Assembly: GCA_964059195.1 (NCBI GenBank)
Contig: CAXKWD010000007.1
Coordinates: 25,803,023-25,867,022, forward strand
Direction: 5' to 3'
DNA length: 64,000 bases
From: Ectobius pallidus
Lineage: Eukaryota > Arthropoda > Insecta > Blattodea > Ectobiidae
In this document: piece after piece, positions 42,786 through 52,115 of the stretch
How the letters are laid out: the number at the start of each line of letters is the position of its first letter
How positions within the stretch are numbered: position 1 is the first letter of the stretch
Program-made: the position numbers and the translations under genes
The notes under the pieces: model-generated
The model's input: only the letters and a program-made list of their open reading frames with translations
What the model was told of the DNA's origin: nothing
Databases searched by the model: none

Positions 42786-44667
42786 TGCATTTTCATAATA
42801 AGTTGTATATTATATGTTAAGGGTAAAGGTGGAATAGTGTATTAAATACTCTGTTAATAGCACTGATTGCTTGAAACCTGGGGTTTTCTACAAACTGGAA
42901 GAGAGCTTATTCTTCACTGTAGCTCCGACTGGCCCTTGTAGACCCTCCAGAGACATTAATGCTACAAAATGAACAACATCAAGGCTGTCTGAGAGTTTCG
43001 AAGATGATGTCTCCAAAGATTTAATGGCAGTGCACAAATGCGAGAAATTACACTGGATGTAGGCACTAAATGATAGCTTTGCTGTTTCTACAGAAACTGC
43101 ATCTTGGGAATCAAAATGCTGGAGGACTTGTTTCACAGAATCATAATTGTTCGCATAGTAGCCTACAGCATCAATCCAGCTTCCCCACCTCGTTAAAATA
43201 GGCTGAGGAGGGAGTGGAAGTTCAGGAAACAGTTCTTTGAAGTTATCAATTCTGTTGTAAGATTTTAAGAATACTTCGAAATTAGTGTGTCAACTTTAGG
43301 AAATTTAGATTGAACCAGTTCTGCTAAGTGATGGAATGCATGCACAAGACATGTGAGATGGCAGCTTTGCACATGTATGGTGCTGCATCCGTCACAAGAA
43401 GGAAGACGTTGCTGTGTTGCACCCCATTGGGCCACAGAAGTCCCATATCATCATTAAATAATTTGGCAATATTTTGATGATTGCATTTTGGCATCATTTC
43501 ACAAGTTAACAACACAGGCTTACTCGTTTCATTGACTTTCAACACACCCACTATAACATTTCCAATATGTCTTCCCTGAATATCAGTTGTCTCGTCAGTT
43601 GAGACCCAAATGGGCCCATCACCAATTTCCAAACGAATAGAGTTGATTGTTTCCATGTATAAGTCACGTACATAGTTCTTTCTGATTGTAGATTCATCTG
43701 GAACAGTTTCACGTGTGTATTTCTGAAGAAACTCACACAGCACTGGATTTTTTAATTTCCAAATGAGAATATCTGCACAAACCATAGCACGGCACAGATC
43801 ACTTGCAAATTGAGATTTCTGAGGTCCTGGACGTTTCTGAGCTTGAGGTTCAGTAAGCAACGAGATGTGGTCTTCCAAGCACAGGCCTGATAACGTGACG
43901 TGGATAAGTGTTGCAAGACTTGAAAACATTGAGAACAGGGTACATTCTTCTCACAAACTTGGCAAAATAGTACCTTTCCATCTGTGGAAAAATTGTCAAA
44001 TTCCTTTCTGTAATGCTTTAACTTTACACAAAGTGAGGGTTTCTCCTTCAGCATCTTACTAAATGCTAAGGTCACACAACACAATGTTGCTGTTATGTCT
44101 ACAAATGCCGGCTAACTGCGGTAACACACTTCACTCAATGACAGGGCACGGCTTGGACACGCAGTGACAACGTGGTGATCATGTGGAAATGTAGCCAGTC
44201 GTCCATTAACCCCCTTTACACACGCAGACCTGTCAGACAGACCTGGTCTGCGCATGCATAAATGGAAAATACAAGTCTGCAGTCCAGTCTTAATTGGATC
44301 TGCGCAAAGTCTGAAGCATGCTGAGTAGCATGCTTTTGAACAAAGTGGAAACATAGGATTAAAATGAGTCAAAGAATAAAATTGTTTATTGTTTATTATG
44401 GAAACATAGGATTTATTCGCACTTACAAATCGATGGTACCACGTAAGGTCATACACTTTTAGCGTATACAGGCAGTTTTGTATGTTTTTGTGGTATAAGG
44501 TGGAATCTTTTAGTAACATATTTTTAAAGTATAGGCTTACAGGCATGTTATGAAAGGAATGAAATTGCAACTAAGCACGGAAATATTAATAAATATGTGA
44601 AAGTATGTACTTAAGAGTAAAATAGGTGAGGATATGTACTTAAATGCAAAATATGCAAATATATGTA

Positions 44668-45947
44668 CAGTCGGTCAAATAAAAAACGTCGGGACTCGTA
44701 TGCTGTTAAAATTAAAGTTTTGACGCATTAGTTCACAAGTTTCCTATAAAAAACACAAAATACAGGTCTCTTTCGGAACATATGAGGCCATGCGGCAGGA
44801 GGGAAAATATGAACAAGGAGGGAAAAAATGAACATCGCGGAAATCGCAACACACGATATTCAACTTAATGCATTGTCATAATTCATTTTGCTTTGTGTCA
44901 TCGCCACATACAAATGCTAACGTGAGAGAAAGTGTGGTTAGGGTTGTAATTGACCTGCATTTTTCGGTCTCTGAAGCAGCGAGAAGGTTCCATATTTATG
45001 AAAAGAAGCTCAGAGGTGGGAACGTTACTATAATGCGACCGGAAGTTTTCATAGCAAACGTTGATCTGGCCGGACGCGTATTTCGATCCTAAGATTGGAT
45101 GCAGATGCTGAGCGTAAGTTATTGATTTTGCCACCGCCGTCTCGAGAATTACACTGCCTGTCCTATGCTTTATTTTAACATGGAGTTCAGAGTATTGTTA
45201 AATTGCCTAATTTATCCAGTAGAGGCGACACAGTTCACACCCAGATTGCAGCAATCACTAATCAAAATAAGCATTAAACAGACACAGATACTTGTGTTAT
45301 TTGTTTAGAACGTAATATTATTCCAGTATATGACACTTACCTTGAAATGGAATTTTGGAGCAATAATTAAAATAAATGTAAATTAATTAGACGCATTGAT
45401 AGACTATATTATGAGCACCGCCGTCTCGAGGAGTAATACAGTTTAGAAGGCAGTGATTATGAGACGGCGGTGACAGCACTACATAATCAACAATGTCGTA
45501 GCAAAAAACAAGAAGCAATCTGGGTGTGAATGGTGCTGCTATCTGTAATGTCGCCGAGTACGCAAAATTAGCCGTATTGGACAGGCAGTGTATACATGAG
45601 TAAACACGAGTGATACAGTCTAGAAGGCAGTGGATTTTGCACTACAAGTACCGGTATTATAAAATAAAATCTTTAAAAAATGCTCCTTGAATAAACATAT
45701 TCCTCGCGAATCTATTAATTATTAATATTATAACAATTTGCAACCAAGAATATGGCGGATTTGAGGCATATAGCCACAGCCTTCTATACATGTTTGTTTT
45801 GGAACAAAACTGACTAAATAATCAAGAAAATACATGGATAGACAAGAGGCGTGTGTGAACCTAACCTTAAGTCTTCCTGTACATGCGCATATGCTCGTTC
45901 GTGATACTTAATCAAATACCGCCCGACGTTTTTTATTTGACCGACTG
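44668..45947 (+). mobile_element. TA-flanked element, family CAGTCGGTCAAATAAAAAACG, copy 2, with nested MITE
   Basis: Same TIRs as 36411-37161 but inverted in the chromosome, flanked by TA (44666-44667, 45948-45949). 44925-45090 encodes ESVVRVVIDLHFSVSEAARR, a transposase-like helix-turn-helix. The sequence then diverges at a nested insertion (45152-45590). It sits inside hAT element B, outside its coding region. Confidence 0.85.
45152..45590. mobile_element. Nested MITE (CACTGCCTGTCC ends)
   Basis: Ends CACTGCCTGTCC and its inverse GGACAGGCAGTG, with TA on both sides (45150-45151, 45591-45592). Subterminal inverted pieces include GTGAACTGTGTC-like and CACACCCAGATTGC / GCAATCTGGGTGTG. CCGCCGTCTCGAG lies just outside the left end and again inside at 45419, which suggests a rearrangement during insertion. 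Confidence 0.7.
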
Positions 45948-46073
45948 TACTTTCAAGTTTGTGTTTTTAGGCTCTAGTTGGCATGAAATTCCAACATAAC
46001 AAAAATCTTGTATCTAATGCTAACAGAAAAAAAAAATGTAATTACATAATATTATCCAGGCCCTGGTCATGAC

Positions 46074-47186
46074 TTTCTTTTGATGTTATATTTGCTTTAT
46101 AGTGAAAGGTTCTAATGTTTAAATTTCGTAAATATTTTTAAAAATTTATTACAACTCTAACCGGGCAAGTATTTCAGTAAGTTTTATTGTATATTTAGGT
46201 CTTATTTTACATTTGTAGTGTGCAATTGAACATTTTGTATAAAAAACTATTTCTTAATTGGAGGAGGAGGAGAGCTAGGTTGAAGAAGTATTACTGGTTG
46301 TGTTCCAAACAAAAAGCAGTTGCTAGCATTCTGGGCGAGCTTCGGAGCTCCACTCCTTGGCAAGATCATGCTACATTAGCAGCTCATTTGGTAGAGGGAG
46401 GAGTGGATTTGTTTAATCTTGTGAAATAACAGTATTATGTATAAAAATTCTGTACTTTCATAGATCGCATATGATGACGTCACTCATTCTATTCACTTTA
46501 CATGTAGATGGCTCTTACCATTTGGTTATAATGTTACATTATTGTGACAAGTAATTTTTTTTAAACAAAATATTGCAAATAAACGATATATGATTTAATT
46601 TAATATGTACTCACATACTTGGATGTTGTTGGCCGTAGTTTTTCTTACAGTTTTCGGTGAAGGGGGTCTGTTGGAAGCTTGCAAGGGAGGATCCAGGAGC
46701 GTAGTTTGGGGCAACACACCCAGTATACAAACACAGACTGTCCTCTTTTAATTTTGTGTTTCAAAGATTTCCACAAACGTTCAGTACGTTGTGTGTGTAT
46801 TTCTAGTTTATGTACTTGCATCGTTGCTGTTTTTTGTTTGTTTTTTTTAAACCATAACACAGTAAATTTAATTGTGACACAGAGTATTATAGGCCTATAC
46901 ACGCATACTCTCTAAACCAGGCTTGTCGTACAGTACTCTGAAGGTGTGAAGTCATTCCCCTGCTTCCCTTCCCTTTGTGACCTCCAAAGCGCAACTGAAC
47001 CAGTCTCTATGGTATGGAGGTAACGAAGGAAAGGAAAGCAGGGGACGGAGTGCTGCTGAACAGGCCTGATCTAAACTGTGCAATCTTAACCTGCAGCTTT
47101 AATTAAGTTTTGTGGTTTTAAGCTGTATTTGATTCATTCTTGTGTCTGACTTTAGCGTTGTAAAATCACTAAATTAAAAATATTTT
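46074..47186. other. No recognised gene
   Basis: Short frames here have no family motif. 46935-47050 contains an imperfect inverted pair around CCCTGCTTCCCTTCC / GGAAAGGAAAGCAGGGG, a 100-bp hairpin of unknown kind. Confidence 0.35.
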
Positions 47187-47528
47187 TTAGAAAGCACTGT
47201 ATTTACCTTGGTAAACTTCTGGCTGGCCGTTTCGCAGGTGGTGTCCTGCATCTTCAGCAGAGTGTAAACTGAGATCTTCGGAACAGGTGTTGATGATGAT
47301 GAGGGTGTGTGTTATGGTGGGGGTAATAGAGGGAATTGGGTTTGACCCAAGCTGGCTCAAGCTGATGCTAATATAAGCATGATGGACAACAAACTCTGTA
47401 GAAATAGAGTCAAGGAAACTAATGATAATTATAGAAGACAGGTTTCTCAGCAAGAAACAGGAATTAATAATACATATGATTATTAAGAAATGTAAAGATA
47501 AGGGTTCGTTCACGTGTGATAAGACCAC
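47187..47528 (-). pseudogene. Penelope-like element 3' terminal fragment (family 2)
   Basis: The minus-strand frame ends with SAEDAGHHLRNGQPEVYQGKY, encoded across the hammerhead-like core at 47257-47230. I recall this translated tail from PLE-related sequences, where the motif overlaps a reading frame. The upstream part has no RT or nuclease motif. Confidence 0.45.
47230..47257 (-). ncRNA. Hammerhead-ribozyme-like core (site 7)
   Basis: Minus strand CTGAAGA (47257-47251), stem GCAGG...CCTGC, GAAA (47233-47230), then CGGCC. Stem II is strong. The expected U-H before the cleavage site is not obvious. Confidence 0.35.
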
Positions 47529-48017
47529 GAATTTCTGTTAGAATGTTTGATACTATAAATTATGACACCAACAGTTATTGGCATTGTCTTCGCCATGAAC
47601 TAATACCCTTACCTTCAGAAACAGTATTTAAAGTCAGTTTAATCTTTCTGTCTGCTTATGAGAATTTAAGTATTTGAATTTGGCGACAAGTTGGCAGGCT
47701 GTGTCACTGGAGCGCTGCAGCTAAAGTTTCAGTCCCCCATGTTTCCATTGTCAAAGCAGTCACTGTCCAGTATTGTTGTCTCTTGTATTTGCTTATACGG
47801 ATATAGTGGAAGAAATCACGTTCTCTGCTCTACTAACTATGGTTCTACCAAAGACTTCAAGTTGAAAAGAATAACAAATTTTATATGCAGTAACAGTTTA
47901 ATTTGCATAAATGTTGTATGGTGCATAGTTTAACAATTGTCAGTAAGTTAAAAAGTTAAAATCAATCAGAAATAAAAACACTTGTTGCTCCACTTACATA
48001 ATATTAGGCAGGACCGG

Positions 48018-48048
48018 TTTCAAGGAAGATCAGCTTCCTTATCCTCAG
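48018..48048 (-). ncRNA. Hammerhead-ribozyme-like core (site 8, PLE)
   Basis: Minus strand CTGAGGA (48048-48042), a long stem AAGGAAG...CTTCCTT, GAAA (48021-48018), the self-complementary CCGG, TC, then CTG that can pair with the CAG before CTGAGGA. All blocks of a minimal type I hammerhead are present. The motif follows the ORF stop of the PLE, and PLE hammerheads are known. Confidence 0.5.
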
Positions 48049-49190
48049 CTGGATGTAGACTGGTGTGTTGCTGGGAGATCCAAGTCTGTAGTTGGCGCTG
48101 TGCTGCCATCTGTCTTCCCCAGGATCAGACTAAAAATCTCGTCGGCCAATGGTATATCAAAATTCATTGCCCTGTCTTTATTTTTTAAAATGAAAATCTT
48201 CTCCCATGTCATTAATTCTAAAGGTCTTTTAACATGTTTTAACAATTTTATGTTGTTATTAATGTGATGGTCACATGTATATGCATGAAAAGCTATGGCC
48301 GATTTTTCCGTGTGCATCAATCTGACGTTGTTCAAATGTTCTTTCATTCTAGCTTCAAGGTTTCTTCTGGTTTGTCCGATATATATACTGTGGCAATCTT
48401 TACAGTCAACTTGGTAAATGCCTGATAATTTGAGTTTGGGAACACTATTTCTTAATGGGTGGTTAAGTAGGTTCCTAAGGTTGAATTTATTTTGTGGAGC
48501 CAGTTTTATATTCACGTCCTTGAATACTTTCTCAAACCTGTAAAATACTTTCGGGTGGAAGGTGAATTTCCTATATATCGGCTTCTCATTATCATTGTTT
48601 GCTAAGGTGCAATTGTCTCTGATCATTTTTCTTTTTCTATGTTTAGAAATCATCTTATCGATGAATTCCATATTGAAGCCATTCTGCACAGCGACCTTCT
48701 TTATATGTATATATTCTTTCCTATATTCCACTTCTGATAATGGAATATATATCAGTCTGTGTATTAAGCTGTGAAATATAGCGAACTGGTGTGATCTTGG
48801 GTTGTAAACATTATATTTAATGTAGTTGTCAACGTGCGTGTCTTTCCTGTAAATTCCGAAATCCAATCTCCCCTCGTTCCTCATAATCTTCAGATCCAGA
48901 AATGGTAAGCTATTGTTTTGTTCTGTTTCCATCGTGAATTGGATGGCCTGGTCTTGTAAATTCAACAATTTTATTGAGTCATTCAAGAATTTCCGTGGGA
49001 CAATCGCAAAAATGTCGTCCACGTATCTGTACCAATATTTAAAAATGTGTGGAAATGCTCTGGTAACCAATACTTCAAGGTGGCTCATATATAAATCCGC
49101 TAACATAGGCGATAATGGATTCCCCATAGCTAATCCTGTGGCCTGTTTGTAATAGTTATTATTGAAACAAAAGCTGTTTTGGCTAATACA
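48045..49190 (-). CDS. Penelope-type reverse transcriptase / GIY-YIG endonuclease (partial, open)
   Basis: An unbroken frame whose element-derived part starts near 49190. RT blocks: QATGLAMGNPLSPMLADLYM, then the catalytic RYVDDIFAI (YVDD at about 49025-49014), then LPFLDLKI. The C-terminal nuclease begins SGIYQVDCKDC and continues SIYIGQTRRNLEARMKEH, with the GIY, YIG and conserved Arg residues. The combination RT + GIY-YIG defines Penelope-like elements. The protein would nick DNA and copy element RNA at telomere-like or random ends. The nominal ATG at 49268 lies in the opposite-strand copy, so the first about 26 codons of the open frame are an artefact. RT fingers are missing. Confidence 0.88.
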   Translation of the reverse strand, partial: CISQNSFCFNNNYYKQATGLAMGNPLSPMLADLYMSHLEVLVTRAFPHIFKYWYRYVDDIFAIVPRKFLNDSIKLLNLQDQAIQFTMETEQNNSLPFLDLKIMRNEGRLDFGIYRKDTHVDNYIKYNVYNPRSHQFAIFHSLIHRLIYIPLSEVEYRKEYIHIKKVAVQNGFNMEFIDKMISKHRKRKMIRDNCTLANNDNEKPIYRKFTFHPKVFYRFEKVFKDVNIKLAPQNKFNLRNLLNHPLRNSVPKLKLSGIYQVDCKDCHSIYIGQTRRNLEARMKEHLNNVRLMHTEKSAIAFHAYTCDHHINNNIKLLKHVKRPLELMTWEKIFILKNKDRAMNFDIPLADEIFSLILGKTDGSTAPTTDLDLPATHQSTSS

Positions 49191-49244
49191 TAATTCACCT
49201 TCCACCCGAAAGTATTTTACAGGTTTGAGAAAGTATTCAAGGAC

Positions 49245-49715
49245 GTGAATATAAAACTGGCTCCACAAAATAAATTCAACCTTAGGAACCTACTTAACCA
49301 CCCATTAAGAAATAGTGTTCCCAAACTCAAATTATCAGGCATTTACCAAGTTGACTGTAAAGATTGCCACAGTATATATATCGGACAAACCAGAAGAAAC
49401 CTTGAAGCTAGAATGAAAGAACATTTGAACAACGTCAGATTGATGCACACGGAAAAATCGGCCATAGCTTTTCATGCATATACATGTGACCATCACATTA
49501 ATAACAACATAAAATTGTTAAAACATGTTAAAAGACCTTTAGAATTAATGACATGGGAGAAGATTTTCATTTTAAAAAATAAAGACAGGGCAATGAATTT
49601 TGATATACCATTGGCCGACGAGATTTTTAGTCTGATCCTGGGGAAGACAGATGGCAGCACAGCGCCAACTACAGACTTGGATCTCCCAGCAACACACCAG
49701 TCTACATCCAGCTGA
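49245..49715 (+). pseudogene. GIY-YIG endonuclease domain of the inverted PLE copy
   Basis: It contains the complete GIY-YIG domain (SGIYQVDCKDC and IYIGQTRRNLEARMKEH at about residues 31-60) and tail with stop, but no RT. It is identical in protein to the C-terminus of the minus-strand copy. The ATG at 49245 is an internal Met, so this is a truncated gene. Confidence 0.85.
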
Positions 49716-49742
49716 GGATAAGGAAGCTGATCTTCCTTGAAA
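49712..49742 (+). ncRNA. Hammerhead-ribozyme-like core (site 9, inverted PLE copy)
   Basis: The inverted twin of site 8, with identical CTGAGGA, stem II, GAAA, CCGG, TC and CTG. Confidence 0.5.
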
Positions 49743-50257
49743 CCGGTCCTGCCTAATATTATGTAAGTGGAGCAACAAGTGTTTTTATTTCTGATTGATT
49801 TTAACTTATTGACATGCTCTACTGTATACAAATTGCTTCATTTTGTTTTATTGAATTGTCAGTAGTATAATGTTTAAGTGCACTTAAAGTACCATGAGTC
49901 AAGGAAAGTAACACAAATAGGGGATATACAAATGAGACATTTGTGCAGGACTAAATAAAACATAAGGTACTTTTACCTAGACTAATTGCCAACTCCACAT
50001 TGATAGAGCCGATAGTTTTTATTTCCCTTCCCCCCATTGATTTTTCTTATGGTCAGAGACCACTGGAAAGTGTGATGTGATGTGATATTCATGTCACATA
50101 GGCCCATAAAAGTATAAATCACCACTTGTAGCTTATCACAATAAGATTGTATAGTTATGGTATCTATAATTATGATCTACGTCTTATAGATGATGACAAA
50201 CTTAAATCAAGGACTTACGTTGCCCTAGAAGATACTAGCCGTCGAGCTGCCTGACTT

Positions 50258-50443
50258 CCAAACTACCCAGCAGCCAATCCGACCCGTGGCAGAGCCACCA
50301 TCGACCTTACTGCTCAGTAGCAACTACCCAGCAGCCAATTCGACCCGTGGCAGAGCCACCATCGACTTTACTGCTCAGCAACAACTACCCAGCAGCCAAT
50401 CCGACCCGTGGCCGAGCCACCATCGACCTTACTACTCAGTAGC
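50258..50443. repeat. Minisatellite, 3 x about 61 bp (unit 1)
   Basis: Units start AACTACCCAGCAGCCAATCC, with GACCCGTGG-AGAGCCACC and TACTGCTCAGTAGC. The same three-unit array occurs at 53303-53487 and 55415-55600. It is GC-rich against an AT-rich background. Confidence 0.85.
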
Positions 50444-50542
50444 TTGGCTGAAAAGCACGCACTCCGTCCAGTCGCCTCCACGGAACTCCCATCACCTGAC
50501 TGTAATAGAAATAATTTCAGTGTTATTTAAACCTACTTAACA

Positions 50543-50695
50543 ATGTCCCAAAGTCGTGTATTTCTAATTTCTTGCAGTTTATATAAATCATTGATAGAAA
50601 GTGCAAACCTAAATGAAGGACTTACGTTAACCGCTGATAGTAGCCGTCAGCTCCAAGAAGCCTCCGCCTATATTTTCCCACGGGACTGCCGTTGA
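50543..50695 (+). pseudogene. Truncated copy of the unknown ORF (unit 1)
   Basis: Fifty codons starting MSQSRVFLISCSLYKSL and ending RDCR-stop, because a small deletion shifts the frame before the conserved second half. The second half is still readable in another frame to about 50860. Confidence 0.5.
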
Positions 50696-51289
50696 ATGGC
50701 TGCAACAATGATAATTTCAGTTTTATTCAAATTATAACTGCACATAACATGAAAAGTAAAGGTGAAATAAATGAGAATGATTGTCAACTAGTAGTCGATC
50801 ATTTACATAATATTATTATGTTACTGCGGGCCAGTGTGTCAAGAATATCACATATTCCTTAACATTTCTAATTTCTATTACATGTTAGGTTATATCTCAT
50901 CTGTATTTACAACTGTACAGAGTGCTGGGGTAAAGGTAAACATGAATACACACACATATATCCTAGGTTTATAATATTGTACAGAATGACTCGTCATTGG
51001 CTCATCTGCTTTCGAATTCCTTTAATGAAAACCCTATGGAGACGGTTAAAACCTGTTTAGTTTGCAGATCTAAGCACAAAGGCTTTTGGCATCCATGTAT
51101 CACCTGATTTGTAACCTATCATTCGTTTTATTCATTTACAAGATAGCCTAGGTGCAATTCCTTAGAATCAATCAGAAAAAATTTGCAAATACAATGACGA
51201 CAACAAAAAGTAAAAACTAAAAGAGCATAAATGTTTTAAGCATGGACAGTACAGGAAAACAAGTTAGGCCTAGAATTAAATGGCAATCA

Positions 51290-51980
51290 GCCAATTTTAG
51301 CTTATGCGGATGTTTGTCTTTTGGATGATGACATGAACACAATCGAGAGAGGTGCAGAAAGTCTTTTTGATGCCTGCTGGAATATCGAATCTGAAATTAA
51401 TGCAGAAAAAACTAAGCATATGGTCATGATACATCATCATAATATGCTACAAAGTAGAAAATAACCAGTACATTTTTTGAACAAGTGGAGAAGTTCAAAT
51501 ACCCAGGAGCAATAAGTACAGATACAATTAATATTGTTAAGGTAGAAGTTAAGTGTCAACTGAAATCAGAAAATGCTTGTTTTATGCAGTTCAGAAACTT
51601 TATCTTCTCGACTTCTGTCCAGAAATCTAAAAATAAAATTTTTATAGGAAAGTTCTCCTGTTGGTTGTACCCGGTATTATATGGATGTGAGACATGATTG
51701 CTTACTCTTCGGGAAGAACATAATCTGAGAGTGTTCGAAAAGTGTGCTTAGGAAAATATTTGGGATAAGAGAAATGAATATGGGGACTGGAGAAAACTGC
51801 ATAACGACAAGCTTCATAACCTGTACTTGTCACCGGGTAATTAAATCACAGAGGATGAAATCGGCTGGACATGTTTTGCGCATGGGGAGGAAAGACATAT
51901 CTCAAAATACTGATCGGGAGACCTGAAAAGAGACACCACTTGGAAGATCTAGACATAGGCGAGAGGACAATATTAAAATA
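51290..51980 (+). pseudogene. LINE RT C-terminal fragment (unit 1)
   Basis: ILAYADVCLLDDDMNTIERG (decayed YADD block) is followed by EKFKYPGAISTD, a segment ending LYGCET, then LRVFEK, frameshift, RKIFGIREMNMGTGENC, and KSRRM-type residues before AGHVLRMGRK. This is the common insect LINE tail LRVFENRVLR-x-IFG...RWAGHVARMG. Equivalent copies lie at 54325-55002 and 56440-57180. Confidence 0.75.
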
Positions 51981-52115
51981 GTCAATAGTATAATGTTTAA
52001 GTACAATTTAAGTACCATAAGTGAAAGAAAATTTAACACACATAGGGGATATACAAATGAGACATTTGTGCAGGACTAAATAAAACATAAGAGGCTTCAA
52101 CCTAGATTCTAATTG

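Larger units (their letters stand above)
42433..42847. mobile_element. Palindromic element with 12-bp target duplication and hammerhead-like cores
   Basis: 42477-42848 is a near-perfect palindrome: arms of about 165 bp around a 45-bp centre. The insertion is flanked by ACTCTGTTAATA at 42421-42432 and 42848-42859. Each arm carries CTGAAGA, a GGCG/CGCC stem and GAAATGCATT. It interrupts the hAT transposase frame. There is no coding region. It looks like two inverted copies of the terminal part of a retroelement. Confidence 0.8.
42221..44084 (-). pseudogene. hAT transposase, interrupted by a palindromic insertion
   Basis: The N-terminal part (44084-43752) has FSTDGKVLFCQVCEKNVP, a zinc-finger-like start of a BED/hAT type. 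The main frame (43929-43324) includes RAMVCADILIWKL, WVSTDETTDIQGR (first catalytic Asp region) and LLVTDAAPYM (second). The 43136-42888 frame holds the following helical insertion domain. A palindrome splits the next coding part: removing it with one copy of its 12-bp duplication joins the frame to IDVLEIEYTPEDLC near 42370. The enzyme would cut and paste the element. Frame changes at about 43750 and 43300 show it is dead. Confidence 0.8.
41919..46065 (-). mobile_element. hAT element B with transposase remnant, host of nested insertions
   Basis: Left end TAGGGCCTGGATAGTTATG and inverted right end CAGGGCCTGGATAATATTATG. Flanked by GTCATGAC (41911-41918 and 46066-46073). It contains a minus-strand hAT transposase (42221-44084) and at least two insertions: the palindrome at 42477-42848 and the 44668-45947 element. 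Without them it would be about 2.5 kb, normal for a decayed autonomous hAT. Confidence 0.85.
47956..49199 (-). mobile_element. Penelope-like retroelement (RT + GIY-YIG), 5'-truncated
   Basis: The minus-strand element encodes the C-terminal part of the RT and a complete GIY-YIG endonuclease, then a 3' tail with a hammerhead-like core. The 5' side stops at about 49195, where it meets an inverted copy of its own 3' part. The 3' limit at about 47956 is where similarity between the two copies ends. Confidence 0.88.
49192..49806 (+). mobile_element. Second, inverted PLE copy (3' part only)
   Basis: The + strand copy is nearly identical over about 610 bp to the 3' part of the minus-strand PLE. Its 156-residue frame (49245-49715) has the same nuclease sequence, residue for residue. 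The two copies meet head to head at AATTCACCTTCCACC. Such inverted PLE pairs are a known insertion outcome. Confidence 0.9.
49858..51980 (+). repeat. Tandem triplication, unit 1
   Basis: About 2.12 kb, starting GTCAGTAGTATAATGTTTAAG. In order it holds a spacer, three copies of a 57-bp minisatellite (50258-50443), a small ORF copy (from 50543) and a LINE 3' part (51290-51980). The junction with unit 2 is at AATATTAAAATA|GTCAATAG (51980/51981). Confidence 0.88.

Noticed and set aside
49191..49268. ATG at 49268 as the true start of the Penelope protein
   Set aside because: The first about 26 codons are antisense of the inverted copy; element-derived sequence starts only at about 49190.
50258..50443. 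CRISPR array
   Set aside because: The repeats are directly adjacent without spacers, and the DNA is plainly eukaryotic.
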